Shown here one piece after another: positions 1 through 6,925 of a stretch of DNA of 12,144 nucleotides. Origin of the DNA: UBA1535 sp964371035 (lineage in GTDB: Bacteria > Bacillota > Clostridia > Tissierellales > Sedimentibacteraceae). Each line of letters opens with the position of its first letter. Position 1 is the stretch's first letter. The position numbers and the translations under genes are program-made. The stretch is taken from positions 1-12,144 of the forward strand of contig CAYJLG010000053.1 in assembly GCA_964371035.1 (NCBI GenBank). The letters are read 5' to 3'. The notes beneath the pieces were generated by a model that did not search any database, was not told the DNA's origin, and was given only the letters and a program-made list of their open reading frames with translations.

Positions 1-1
1 A

Positions 2-964
2 AATCTATACATAGATGGTGGCAATGAAATCTATCATCAAATTATAAATCTGTGGAGTGGTGAAGATGAGTTTTTCGATATAGAAGAACTAAGCCATGAT
101 GAAGTGTGTCAGTTTGAAAATCTAAAAGAAATCGAGTTTTCTGGACTATGCCCAAACTATGATGAGATTAAAAATTTATTACAGCTCGCAGGTGTAAATG
201 TAACAGGACTTGATACAGAAGATACAAGAGATATTGCCACAGAAACCCTTGAACTCTTAGGGTTAGAGGGCGAAATTTTCAGAGCGGGACAAGAATACAG
301 AACTATTTTTGATGAATACTTTAAAGGTATTCGAGCAGTGCAAAATGGCGAGAGCGACAAAGTGCCTATCATCATTCTGCCAAGTAATGCACTGTATGAC
401 AGCCTTAATGATAACTTAAATGATGGTGAAGAAGAAATCGACAGAAAGCGTATAGATAAAAACATCAAAAAAACACTAAATACAAAGCAGGTAGATATTA
501 TAGATTTATTTAAACAGTGGCAAGACGAATATGAACCAGAGGTTTTGGCTTTTGACGCTGAGTGCGATGAAGTTGACTTAAGTCCACAGATTAATATGCA
601 GAGTTTTTGGGATTTTGATAACGAATGTACAAAAGAAGTAATTATCGTAAAGATAAAGTTTGAGTATGCGTGGCAAGTGTTTGCATATATTCCTTTCGGT
701 GGGTGGAACTCCTGCCCAAATGCTGTGGATATGATGACTGTGGCAAAATATTGGTTTGAGAGCTATGATGCTGTGCCTGCTGTAATTGGCAGTGATACAC
801 TTGAAATTTTAGCGTCAAAGCAAGACAGCTTTGAAGATAGTGCAAGGCTTGCCTATGAGCAGTATCTATTCTGTGCCGATATAGTAGACCAAGGTTTAGG
901 CAGTATCAAAAACTTAGCCACACAGCTAAAAGACTCTACTGTTTGGGCATTTTGGTGGGATTGA
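2..964 (+). CDS. DUF4253 domain protein, 5' end cut by window edge
   Basis: The C-terminal half carries the pattern I associate with DUF4253: FGGWNSCP, then KYWFESYDAVPAVI, then EQYLFCADIVDQG and a terminal WAFWWD (residues 198-286 counting from the GTG at 104). The preceding part, with LLGLEGEIF and VPIIILPSNALYDSL, also fits this family. The frame has no stop back to position 2, and the upstream codons read as protein (GGNEIYHQI, LWSGEDEFFDIEEL). The GTG at 104 is therefore not the real start, and the gene begins outside the window. The N-terminal piece resembles a DUF6892-like segment; I hold that loosely. No catalytic motif, signal peptide or membrane segment is visible, and the function is unknown. 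Cytoplasmic, immunity-like roles have been suspected for similar accessory proteins, but nothing here proves that. GC is higher than in the neighbours (hand counts of 45% and 42% in two 60-nt blocks), which suggests acquisition by transfer. Confidence 0.82.
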   Translation, partial: NLYIDGGNEIYHQIINLWSGEDEFFDIEELSHDEVCQFENLKEIEFSGLCPNYDEIKNLLQLAGVNVTGLDTEDTRDIATETLELLGLEGEIFRAGQEYRTIFDEYFKGIRAVQNGESDKVPIIILPSNALYDSLNDNLNDGEEEIDRKRIDKNIKKTLNTKQVDIIDLFKQWQDEYEPEVLAFDAECDEVDLSPQINMQSFWDFDNECTKEVIIVKIKFEYAWQVFAYIPFGGWNSCPNAVDMMTVAKYWFESYDAVPAVIGSDTLEILASKQDSFEDSARLAYEQYLFCADIVDQGLGSIKNLATQLKDSTVWAFWWD

Positions 965-1071
965 TTAATTGTTGTTAATTTATGTAAAAACGATAAACTC
1001 TATTTTATGTTTAGTATAAGATATAGATTGAGAATAGAAAATATCAGGGGGATAGGTAATTAATATTTATA

Positions 1072-1100
1072 TTGAAATAGATTTTAAAATATGTTATTAT
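1072..1100 (+). promoter_or_regulatory. sigmaA-type promoter of the yjfB-like gene
   Basis: TTGAAA (1072-1077) and TATTAT (1095-1100) are separated by 17 nt, and a TG two bases before the -10 gives an extended -10. An AGGAGGT ribosome binding site follows at 1117-1123, seven bases before the ATG at 1131. This is a strong vegetative promoter layout. Confidence 0.7.
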
Positions 1101-1130
1101 GATAGCAAGATGAGTTAGGAGGTAATATAT

Positions 1131-1316
1131 ATGGATATTGCTGCAGCAAGTATTAGCATGTCTACATCAAAAGTTCAACAGCAAGTAAATATAAGTTTAA
1201 TGAAAAAAACTATGGATTCGACTGAAGCTAGTGCAGTAAACTTATTGAATAAAATGTTGCCAAAAACACCAGTAGTTTCAGGTGAAATTGGTAGAAATCT
1301 TGATGTGACATTTTAG
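1131..1316 (+). CDS. YjfB family small protein (putative motility protein)
   Basis: This 61-residue protein begins MDIAAASISMS and continues with KVQQQVNISLMKKTMD. That is the signature of the YjfB family (Pfam: putative motility protein), whose members are about 55-65 residues long and common in flagellated Firmicutes. The exact function in the family is not established. The sequence has no signal peptide, no cysteine and no membrane helix; the middle looks helical and amphipathic (residues 12-43). The start is fixed by an AGGAGGT site seven bases upstream. The gene stands alone: it has its own extended -10 promoter and a hairpin with a T-run after the stop, so it is transcribed independently of the DUF4253 gene before it and the reductase gene after it. 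No flagellar gene lies in the window, so the link to motility rests on the family only. Confidence 0.8.
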   Translation: MDIAAASISMSTSKVQQQVNISLMKKTMDSTEASAVNLLNKMLPKTPVVSGEIGRNLDVTF

Positions 1317-1340
1317 ACAAATATTTTAATTTGATAGATT

Positions 1341-1383
1341 TGACCTTTTTCATGATGCGTTATATTGTTTAAGGTCATTTTTT
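1341..1383 (+). terminator. intrinsic terminator after yjfB-like gene
   Basis: TGACCTT (1341-1347) and AAGGTCA (1371-1377) form a 7-bp stem with a long 23-nt loop, followed by six T (1378-1383). The short stem and long loop make it weaker than the other terminators in the window. Confidence 0.55.
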
Positions 1384-1384
1384 A

Positions 1385-1414
1385 TTGATATAAACTTATA
1401 ATAAGATATATAAT
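1385..1414 (+). promoter_or_regulatory. promoter of the RdhA-like gene, probably also serving prmA-rsmE
   Basis: TTGATA (1385-1390) and a perfect TATAAT (1409-1414) are 18 nt apart. Initiation about seven bases further would give a leader of only about ten bases, just enough to hold the GAGGTG site at 1422-1427 before the ATG at 1432. Confidence 0.65.
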
Positions 1415-1431
1415 TTAATCCGAGGTGAAGT

Positions 1432-2487
1432 ATGAATAAATACGATGAACGTGATACTATGTTTGCTAGAATGAGTTACAAAAAAGATTCATGCAATTAT
1501 GAAGATTATTATAAAAAGAATCCACATTTAAAAGAAACAGATGATGATATTAGGACTTATCCGAATATTGCTCAAGAAGGAACTGTAATGTATAATCCTA
1601 TAGTTTCGCCTATTGGTGATGCAGTTTTTAACTATTTAGCTGATATTAAAAAATTTGCTGAAGGTGAGGTAGCTAGTGAGAAAAAATATGTAGATCCAAA
1701 TGAAATGACACATAGATTAAAAGAACTAGCAAAATATTTTGGTGCTAAATCAGTGGGTATATGTGAGATGAAAGATTATCATTATTATTCACATAGAGGA
1801 AGACATCCTGAAAATTATGGTGAAGAAGTAGGTTATCCACATAAGTTCGGAATAGTTTTCACAGTAGAAATGGATAAGGAAATGATGATGACAGCACCTA
1901 AAAACCCTGAGCTTGTGACAGTAGTTAAAGGATATTTGGAAGCAGCAAATGTAGGTATGGTATTATCATATTATTTAAGAGAGTTAGGATTTGATGCTAG
2001 AAATCACATGGATGGGAACTATTTATTGGTTGCTCCATTGGTAGCGCATGATGCTGGGTTAGGAGAATTTGGTCGTAACGGACTTTTAATTACTAAAGAG
2101 TATGGAGCGAGAATTCGCTTAGGAGTAGTTACTACAGATATCCCGCTAGTAACTGATAAGCCTGAAAAGTTTGGTTTGGAAGAATTTTGTAATGATTGTA
2201 ATCGATGTTCTAAGACATGTCCAGGCAGATGCATATCAGCTGATGAAATAGGTGATGACCAAGGGATTAGAAGATGGAAAATTAAAGCGGAAGAATGTTA
2301 TAGAAGATGGAGAAGTATAGGCACAGATTGTGGTATTTGCATCGCTAACTGTCCTTTTTCATACAATATTGATAAAGATGTTATAAATCAGATGAAAGAT
2401 TCTGAGGATATTAGAAAACAAGTGCTTGAAGAATTTTCTAACCAATATGGAGTGCGTCCTAAAAAGGATAGTCCAGATTGGCTATAG
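1432..2487 (+). CDS. cytosolic RdhA/QueG-like protein with two 4Fe-4S clusters
   Basis: This 351-residue protein matches the reductive dehalogenase (RdhA-like) family. The early block YDERDTMFARM and DYYKKNPHLKE (residues 4-35) is typical of that family. The segment HDAGLGEFGRNGLL followed by YGARIRLGVVTTDIPL (206-239) is shared by RdhA and the queuosine enzyme QueG. A first cluster motif is C253-x2-C256-x2-C259-x3-C263-P; a second uses C289 and C300-x2-C303-x3-C307-P after the conserved RRW...YRRW region. An additional cysteine, C267, lies just after the first motif. Family members bind a corrinoid and reduce their substrates by way of the clusters. No twin-arginine signal is present and the protein is shorter than respiratory RdhA (about 450-500), so it is probably cytosolic and not an organohalide respiration enzyme. 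The substrate cannot be told from sequence. The start is set by GAGGTG four bases upstream. prmA follows after 57 nt. Confidence 0.85.
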   Translation: MNKYDERDTMFARMSYKKDSCNYEDYYKKNPHLKETDDDIRTYPNIAQEGTVMYNPIVSPIGDAVFNYLADIKKFAEGEVASEKKYVDPNEMTHRLKELAKYFGAKSVGICEMKDYHYYSHRGRHPENYGEEVGYPHKFGIVFTVEMDKEMMMTAPKNPELVTVVKGYLEAANVGMVLSYYLRELGFDARNHMDGNYLLVAPLVAHDAGLGEFGRNGLLITKEYGARIRLGVVTTDIPLVTDKPEKFGLEEFCNDCNRCSKTCPGRCISADEIGDDQGIRRWKIKAEECYRRWRSIGTDCGICIANCPFSYNIDKDVINQMKDSEDIRKQVLEEFSNQYGVRPKKDSPDWL

Positions 2488-2511
2488 CAATAGTGTTGAT
2501 TTTATATACCA

Positions 2512-2520
2512 TGTTATAAA
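2512..2520 (+). promoter_or_regulatory. possible extended -10 promoter before prmA
   Basis: TGTTATAAA matches an extended -10 (TGn plus TATAAA) 25 bases before the prmA start. No -35 with proper spacing is visible; TTGATT at 2496-2501 is only 13 nt away. It would allow prmA-rsmE to be expressed apart from the reductase gene. Confidence 0.3.
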
Positions 2521-2544
2521 AAATTAGTTATTTTAGGAGATTTT

Positions 2545-3516
2545 ATGAAATTTAAAGAGATAATTATTGATACAACAACTGTCGGAATAGAATATTTGAA
2601 CGGCGTATTATTAAAACTTGATATTGCAGAATCTATAGTGGAGGATGCAAGCGTATTTGATGATTTTTTGAATAGCGAAACTATGAATTGGGATTATTAT
2701 GATGAAGATTTGGATGATATGAAAGATTGCCCTACTAGAATGAAAGTATATCTTGGTGAAAACACTCAAGGTGAAGAACAGCTTCAAGCTTTGAAAGCGG
2801 AGTTAGAATTGTTAAAAGCGCAAAATTTGGATGTTGATTTAGGCAGTTTTGAAATGAGTATAAATATAGTTGACGATGAGGATTGGGCTAATAATTGGAA
2901 AGAATTTTTCAAACCTTTTGAAGTAGGCGAAAAACTTATTGTAAAACCTACTTGGGAAAATGTTGATAATCCTGAAGATAAAATAATATTAGAGATTGAT
3001 CCCGGCTCTAGCTTTGGTACTGGGCAGCACTTCACCACACAATTATGCATCGAGCAAATAGAAAAATATTTGACAAGTGATATAGAAGTGCTAGACATGG
3101 GTTGCGGAAGTGGAATCTTGTCGATAGCCGCAATTTTACTTGGAGCTAAACATGTGGTAGGCGTAGATATAGATGAAAATGCTACAAATATTGCAGTTGA
3201 AAATGCAAGAGTTAATAATATTAATAGTGACAAATTTATAACTTATTGTGGAAATGTAATTTCTGACGAAAACTTGCAAGGAAAAATTGGACGAAATAAA
3301 TATGATATGATAGCTGTAAATATTATTGCTGATGTAATATTGGAAATGAGCGAATGTTTCCCGCTGTTCTTGAAAAAAGGTGGCGTTTTGGTGACTTCTG
3401 GGATTATTGAAAAATATGTAACGCAGGTAGAAAAGAGATTGTTGGATTTGGGGTTTGAGCTTAAGGAGACTATTAACAAAGAAGATTGGTATTCTATTAC
3501 AGCGGTACTAAAATAA
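2545..3516 (+). CDS. prmA: ribosomal protein L11 methyltransferase
   Basis: PrmA trimethylates ribosomal protein L11 on lysine residues and the N-terminus using S-adenosylmethionine, in the cytoplasm. The 323-residue length fits the family. The N-terminal substrate-recognition domain spans about 1-115. The catalytic domain shows IDPGSSFGTGQHFTT (151-165), the SAM-binding loop LDMGCGSGILSIAA (183-196), the acidic end of strand 2 at VVGVDID (204-210), and the NIIADVI motif (259-265) standing for the family's NxL/NIxA motif IV. The usual family form is DPGxAFGTGxHxTT; here SS replaces the residue pair before FGTG. The start is set by TAGGAGA at 2533-2539, five bases ahead. It lies 57 nt after the RdhA-like gene and 27 nt before rsmE, a PrmA-RsmE pairing common in Firmicutes. 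Confidence 0.95.
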   Translation: MKFKEIIIDTTTVGIEYLNGVLLKLDIAESIVEDASVFDDFLNSETMNWDYYDEDLDDMKDCPTRMKVYLGENTQGEEQLQALKAELELLKAQNLDVDLGSFEMSINIVDDEDWANNWKEFFKPFEVGEKLIVKPTWENVDNPEDKIILEIDPGSSFGTGQHFTTQLCIEQIEKYLTSDIEVLDMGCGSGILSIAAILLGAKHVVGVDIDENATNIAVENARVNNINSDKFITYCGNVISDENLQGKIGRNKYDMIAVNIIADVILEMSECFPLFLKKGGVLVTSGIIEKYVTQVEKRLLDLGFELKETINKEDWYSITAVLK

Positions 3517-3543
3517 TATTTTTTAATACAAGGAGTTTAAAGC

Positions 3544-4284
3544 ATGTTTAGGTATTTTACTGATGAAAAACAAATATTTGAAAAAAAAGTTAAAATAGTT
3601 GGATCGGATGTCAAACATTTGAAAAATACACTCAGAGCTCAAATCGGTGACGAAGTTGCAATTGTTACAAGTGATAATGAGTATATAGCAAAAATTATAT
3701 CGCTAGAAATGGATTTTGTTTTATGTGAAATTTTTTATGTTACTGATATTAATAATGAAACGCAGATTCACATAACTCTTTGTCAAGGTATTCCAAAGCA
3801 GACTAAAATGGAAGATATAATTCAACAAAATGTTGAAGTAGGTGTAAAGAGTTTTATTCCATTAATTACAGATCGAACGATTGTTAAGCTAAATGATAAA
3901 TCGAAAGAAATAAAAAAACTTGAAAGATGGAGAAAGATAGCTCATGAATCTTCTAAACAAAGTAAAAGAAATATAGTTCCTACTGTTGAAGATATTATGA
4001 CTATTGAAGAACTAGCCGAAAGAGTAAAGTCTGAAGATGCGAAATTTATAATTCCATACGAACTTGAAGATACAAAAAATATTAAAGAAGCACTTAAAGA
4101 AAAACATGATAGATACTATATTGTTATAGGTCCTGAAGGCGGTTTTTCAGAAAAAGAAATAGAAAAACTTATAGAATCAGGTGGTGTTACAGTTTCTTTA
4201 GGCAAAAGAATACTTAGAACTGAAACTGCAGGAATAGTTGCTTCATCTGTTGTATTGTACGAATGTGATGAAATGAAAAGATGA
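3544..4284 (+). CDS. rsmE: 16S rRNA (uracil1498-N3)-methyltransferase
   Basis: RsmE is a SPOUT-class enzyme that makes m3U1498 in 16S rRNA of the assembled small subunit. The 246 residues include an N-terminal PUA-like domain (about 1-70), the linker motif KMEDIIQQNVEVGV (88-101), and the C-terminal knotted SAM-binding motifs IGPEGGFS (195-202) and LGKRILRTETAG (219-230). All are family hallmarks. The region usually written ATELGV is NVEVGV here, a mild departure. AAGGAG at 3530-3535 is eight bases before the ATG at 3544. The gene is 27 nt behind prmA and almost certainly co-transcribed. The stop codon lies four bases before the stem of a strong terminator, so the operon ends here. Confidence 0.95.
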   Translation: MFRYFTDEKQIFEKKVKIVGSDVKHLKNTLRAQIGDEVAIVTSDNEYIAKIISLEMDFVLCEIFYVTDINNETQIHITLCQGIPKQTKMEDIIQQNVEVGVKSFIPLITDRTIVKLNDKSKEIKKLERWRKIAHESSKQSKRNIVPTVEDIMTIEELAERVKSEDAKFIIPYELEDTKNIKEALKEKHDRYYIVIGPEGGFSEKEIEKLIESGGVTVSLGKRILRTETAGIVASSVVLYECDEMKR

Positions 4285-4288
4285 TTTT

Positions 4289-4330
4289 AAGCTGTTACAT
4301 ATGATAAAACATGTGTTGCAGCTTTTTTTT
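4289..4330 (+). terminator. intrinsic terminator of the prmA-rsmE operon
   Basis: AAGCTG (4289-4294) pairs with CAGCTT (4319-4324), with further internal ACAT/ATGT pairing across a small bulge. The hairpin runs straight into eight T (4323-4330). It begins four bases after the rsmE stop. Confidence 0.85.
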
Positions 4331-4335
4331 GAAAT

Positions 4336-4402
4336 AAAAATGACACACAGATTACACAGATAAAATAAAAATTTTAATCTGAATCATTTGTGTGTCATTT
4401 TT
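4336..4402. terminator. bidirectional terminator between rsmE and rpmB
   Basis: AAAAATGACACACA (4336-4349) and TGTGTGTCATTTTT (4389-4402) form a 14-bp stem with A/T tails on both sides, so it can act on either strand. An inner CAGATTA/TAATCTG pairing (4348-4354 with 4375-4381) partly competes with the base of the loop. It stops the leftward rpmB transcript and backs up the rsmE terminator. Confidence 0.8.
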
Positions 4403-4413
4403 TAGCTCAAGAA

Positions 4414-4605
4414 TTATATTGCACGAGTTACATTGCCTGATCTCATGCATCTTGTACAAACGAACTTTTTCCTAGAAACTCCATTTTCAAGAACAGATAT
4501 TTTTCTAACATTTGGTTTCCAAGTTCTGTTTATTTTCTTGTCTGAGTGAGTTACAGAATGACCTGACATTCTACCTTTTCCGCAAACTTCGCAAAATTTT
4601 GCCAT
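4414..4605 (-). CDS. rpmB: large ribosomal subunit protein bL28
   Basis: This is the 63-residue bL28, a component of the 50S subunit. MAKFCEVCGKGRMSGHSVTHS and the NRTWKPNVRK stretch are standard. It has the zinc-ribbon (C+) form: C5-x2-C8 near the N-terminus and C50-x2-C53 near the C-terminus. Firmicutes often carry zinc-independent paralogs for zinc limitation; none is in this window. AGGAGGTG (4612-4619 on the minus strand) is six bases before the ATG. Its position divergent from asp23-fakA is as in Bacillus (rpmB / yloU-yloV). Expression is single-gene, ending at the bidirectional hairpin. Confidence 0.97.
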   Translation of the reverse strand: MAKFCEVCGKGRMSGHSVTHSDKKINRTWKPNVRKISVLENGVSRKKFVCTRCMRSGNVTRAI

Positions 4606-4630
4606 ATTCTCACACCTCCTATAAACCTAA

Positions 4631-4676
4631 ATTATATATTTTCAAATATGATACACTAATCTTCTCAAAAAATCAA
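4631..4676 (-). promoter_or_regulatory. rpmB promoter region, two overlapping candidates
   Basis: Read on the minus strand, TTGATT (4676-4671) and TATCAT (4653-4648) are 17 nt apart. A perfect TATAAT (4636-4631) follows, with TTAGTG (4659-4654) 17 nt before it. Either would drive rpmB with a short leader. The perfect -10 nearer the gene has the weaker -35. Confidence 0.55.
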
Positions 4677-4689
4677 TAAAAATTTGTTG

Positions 4690-4718
4690 ATGACATTATG
4701 TGAATAATGTGTTAAAAT
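4690..4718 (+). promoter_or_regulatory. asp23 operon promoter candidate P1 (distal)
   Basis: ATGACA (4690-4695) and TAAAAT (4713-4718) are 17 nt apart, with an extended TG before the -10. The start would lie near 4725, inside a palindromic stretch, 170 nt before asp23. Confidence 0.4.
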
Positions 4719-4757
4719 TAGTGATACAAAAATCAAGCTTTTTTATTGTAACACTAA
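4718..4757. repeat. imperfect inverted repeat over the P1 start
   Basis: TTAGTGATACAA (4718-4729) and TTGTAACACTAA (4746-4757) are inverted copies with one mismatch, around a 16-nt centre that contains AAGCTT. There is no T-run after it, so it is not a terminator. An operator or a 5' leader hairpin of a P1 transcript are both possible. Confidence 0.55.
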
Positions 4758-4767
4758 AATAAAAATA

Positions 4768-4796
4768 TTGCAATAATTAATTTTTATTTGTATAAT
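4768..4796 (+). promoter_or_regulatory. asp23 operon promoter candidate P2 (middle)
   Basis: TTGCAA (4768-4773) and a perfect TATAAT (4791-4796) are 17 nt apart. The stretch is almost pure AT, so chance matches are easier here. Confidence 0.45.
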
Positions 4797-4822
4797 ATTT
4801 TTATGTTTTTTTTATTTGGTGT

Positions 4823-4851
4823 TTGTAAAAAAGCATTGTATGTGTTAAAAT
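4823..4851 (+). promoter_or_regulatory. asp23 operon promoter candidate P3 (proximal)
   Basis: TTGTAA (4823-4828) and TAAAAT (4846-4851) are 17 nt apart, with an extended TG. The -10 lies in ATGTGTTAAAAT (4840-4851), an exact copy of the P1 -10 block (4707-4718). The leader would be about 36 nt. This is the best placed of the three. Confidence 0.6.
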
Positions 4852-4893
4852 AATAAAGAATAGATAAAATCTAGCGAATTATAGGAGGTAAGG

Positions 4894-5250
4894 ATGTCAG
4901 TTCAAATAACTAATGAGTTGGGTAGTATAATTATAGACGATCATTTAATTGCAAGTGTAGCTGGATTAGCTGCTACAGAGTGTTATGGTATAGTCGGAAT
5001 GGCTTCCAAAAATGCTACTGAAGGATTTTTTGAATTATTAAAAAAAGATCAGTTATCAAAAGGAATTAAAGTAAACACTGAAAATGAAGAACTTATTATC
5101 GACTTATATATTGTATTACAATTTGGTGTGAAAATTTCTGCTGTTGCAGAAAATGTAATCTCGAAAGTAAAGTATACTGTTGAATCTTTGACAGGATTAG
5201 AAGTTAGTAAAGTAAATATTTTTGTACAAGGTGTTAGAGTACAAAAATAG
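4894..5250 (+). CDS. Asp23/Gls24 family envelope-stress protein (YloU-like)
   Basis: The 118-residue protein has the single Asp23/Gls24 domain: NELGSIIIDDHLIASVAGLAA, then the CYGIVGMASKN turn (about 30-40), and a C-terminal half with LIIDLYIVLQFGVKISAVAENV and VNIFVQGVRV. The family is linked to cell-envelope stress; Asp23 of Staphylococcus is membrane-associated through partners. The YloU branch always sits next to the fatty acid kinase gene, as here. No signal peptide or membrane segment is seen. AGGAGGT (4883-4889) is four bases from the ATG. fakA follows after 20 nt, so the two are co-transcribed from the promoter cluster upstream. The precise biochemical role is unknown. Confidence 0.9.
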   Translation: MSVQITNELGSIIIDDHLIASVAGLAATECYGIVGMASKNATEGFFELLKKDQLSKGIKVNTENEELIIDLYIVLQFGVKISAVAENVISKVKYTVESLTGLEVSKVNIFVQGVRVQK

Positions 5251-5270
5251 TGTAGGAGGGTTTAATAATA

Positions 5271-6896
5271 ATGGTTAAATATATAGACAGTTCCATGTTT
5301 AAAAATATGCTTATTGGTGCTGCAACGAACTTAGAAAACAATAAGGCGATGGTTGACGCATTAAACGTCTTCCCTGTTCCTGATGGTGATACAGGGACTA
5401 ACATGAATTTGACTGTGCAATCTGCAGTTAAAGAAATTAGTGAAGTGAAAGAGTTTGATATTGAAAAAATTGCAAATGCTGCAGCTAAAGGTTCTTTGAT
5501 GGGTGCAAGAGGTAATTCAGGTGTTATCTTATCTCAGCTTTTCAGAGGATTTGCAAAAAAACTGGAAGGAACTGTTCAAATTGATTCTGTAATTTTAGCA
5601 GAAGCTTTTAAGTCAGCTTCTGATACAGCATATAAAGCTGTTATGAAACCTGTAGAAGGTACTATCTTAACTGTTTCTAGAGAATCAGCACATAAAGCAA
5701 TGGAAATTTGTCATGATATTGAAGATTTAGAATTATTTTTTGAAGAAGTAATTAAAGAAGCTAAGATTTCTCTTGACAATACTCCAAATTTGCTACCTGT
5801 ATTAAAACAAGCTGACGTTGTTGATGCTGGAGGTAAAGGCTTACTTTGTTTATTAGAAGGCGCATATGCTGTTTTAAAAGGAATAGAAATTGTAAAAGAA
5901 AATACTTCTGATGATATAAAAGAAACTTTAGCTGAAGTTTCTATGTTTGGAAGTGAAGATGAAATAGAATTCGCGTATTGTACAGAATTCATGATAAAAG
6001 GATCTACAAAAAACTATGAACAATTCTTGCCGTTTATTGTAAACAGAGGAGATTCTATAGTTTGTGTTGGTGCAGATGATATTATTAAGGTTCATATTCA
6101 TACTAATGACCCTGGAAAAATATTGAGCAAGGCTGTGACTTTTGGAGAATTAATTAATGTGAAAATTGATAACATGAAAGAACAGTTTCGAAATATCAAT
6201 TCAGAAACAAATAGGAATAACGTTGCAAATGAAAAGGAAAAAGAGTTTGGAGCTGTAGCTATTGGTTTTGGTAAAGGGATTCAAAATGTATTTTATGATT
6301 TAAACGTTGATCACTTTATTGCAGGCGGCCAAACAATGAATCCTAGTACAGAAGATATTTTGGAAGCTGTAAATAAAATTAATGCTAGAAACATATTTGT
6401 TTTACCTAATAATAGTAACATTATCTTAGCTGCGCAACAAGCAAAAGAATTATCAGACAAAAACTTGATAGTAATTCCAACTAAAACAATTCCTCAAGGT
6501 ATATCTGCTATGATAGCATTTAATGATGAAAACAATGCAGAAGATAATGAAAAAAACATGCTTGAAGCTATTGGCGTAGTAAAAACTGGACAAATTACGT
6601 ATGCTGTTAGAGATACATCAATGAATAACCTGGACATAAAAAAAGATGATATCATTGCTTTACTTGATGGTGAAATTGTAAATCATGGGTCATATATTGA
6701 GAGCCAAACTATTGAATTAGTAGAAAAAATGGTGACTGAAGACAATTTCATAGTAACTATTTTTTATGGTGAAAAAATTCAAGAAAATACTGCTATGGCT
6801 TTAAAGGCAAAACTTGAAAAGATAGTAGAAAATTGTGATGTGGAAGTTGTATTTGGTGGTCAACCACTATATTATTATATAATATCAGTAGAGTAA
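5271..6896 (+). CDS. fakA: fatty acid kinase, ATP-binding subunit (FakA / YloV / DAK-like)
   Basis: FakA phosphorylates FakB-bound fatty acids, giving acyl-phosphates for phospholipid synthesis through PlsX/PlsY. The 541 residues match the family (about 550). The N-terminal DhaL-type kinase domain (1-205) has NVFPVPDGDTGTNMNLT (32-48, metal-binding D38 and D40), GARGNSGVILSQLFRGF (78-94), KPVEGT (126-131) and DAGGKG (185-190). The middle domain has C237 in FAYCTEF and H275/H277 in VHIHTNDP, equivalent to a zinc site I recall from the Staphylococcus structure. A linker (about 306-324) is rich in N, E and K. The C-terminal DegV-like domain (326-541), which docks FakB, has AGGQTMNPSTEDIL. AGGAGGG (5254-5260) is ten bases upstream. 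No fakB is in the window. The serine dehydratase genes that follow yloV in Bacillus are absent. Confidence 0.92.
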   Translation: MVKYIDSSMFKNMLIGAATNLENNKAMVDALNVFPVPDGDTGTNMNLTVQSAVKEISEVKEFDIEKIANAAAKGSLMGARGNSGVILSQLFRGFAKKLEGTVQIDSVILAEAFKSASDTAYKAVMKPVEGTILTVSRESAHKAMEICHDIEDLELFFEEVIKEAKISLDNTPNLLPVLKQADVVDAGGKGLLCLLEGAYAVLKGIEIVKENTSDDIKETLAEVSMFGSEDEIEFAYCTEFMIKGSTKNYEQFLPFIVNRGDSIVCVGADDIIKVHIHTNDPGKILSKAVTFGELINVKIDNMKEQFRNINSETNRNNVANEKEKEFGAVAIGFGKGIQNVFYDLNVDHFIAGGQTMNPSTEDILEAVNKINARNIFVLPNNSNIILAAQQAKELSDKNLIVIPTKTIPQGISAMIAFNDENNAEDNEKNMLEAIGVVKTGQITYAVRDTSMNNLDIKKDDIIALLDGEIVNHGSYIESQTIELVEKMVTEDNFIVTIFYGEKIQENTAMALKAKLEKIVENCDVEVVFGGQPLYYYIISVE

Positions 6897-6925
6897 TTTG
6901 TGCTATTTATAGTATAAAGGTTAAG

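Larger units (their letters stand above)
4606..4893. other. divergent intergenic region rpmB / asp23
   Basis: These 288 bases contain no supportable gene. They hold the rpmB promoter on the minus strand, three tandem plus-strand promoter candidates, an imperfect palindrome at 4718-4757, and an AT-only inverted repeat AAATAAAAAT/ATTTTTATTT (4757-4766 with 4780-4789) that may be chance. Confidence 0.7.

Noticed and set aside
104..106. GTG as the start of the DUF4253 gene
   Set aside because: The frame is open and protein-like upstream to the window edge, and there is no Shine-Dalgarno sequence near 104.
963..979. ATTAA/TTAAT hairpin as terminator of the DUF4253 gene
   Set aside because: Five AT-only pairs and no T-run; not distinguishable from chance.
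985..996. Possible flagellar sigmaD promoter (AACGATAA) before the yjfB-like gene
   Set aside because: No TAAA lies 15 nt upstream, and a much better sigmaA extended -10 promoter is closer to the gene.
2784..3233. Long open frames antisense to prmA, fakA and recG
   Set aside because: They lack ribosome binding sites and recognisable motifs, and mirror strongly conserved genes on the plus strand.
4718..4757. FapR operator
   Set aside because: The arms contain TTAGT and ACTAA, as FapR sites do, but they are 28 nt apart instead of forming one compact site.
4725..4810. Small RNA between P1 and P3
   Set aside because: There is no terminator with a GC-bearing stem and T-run; the only other inverted repeats are pure AT.
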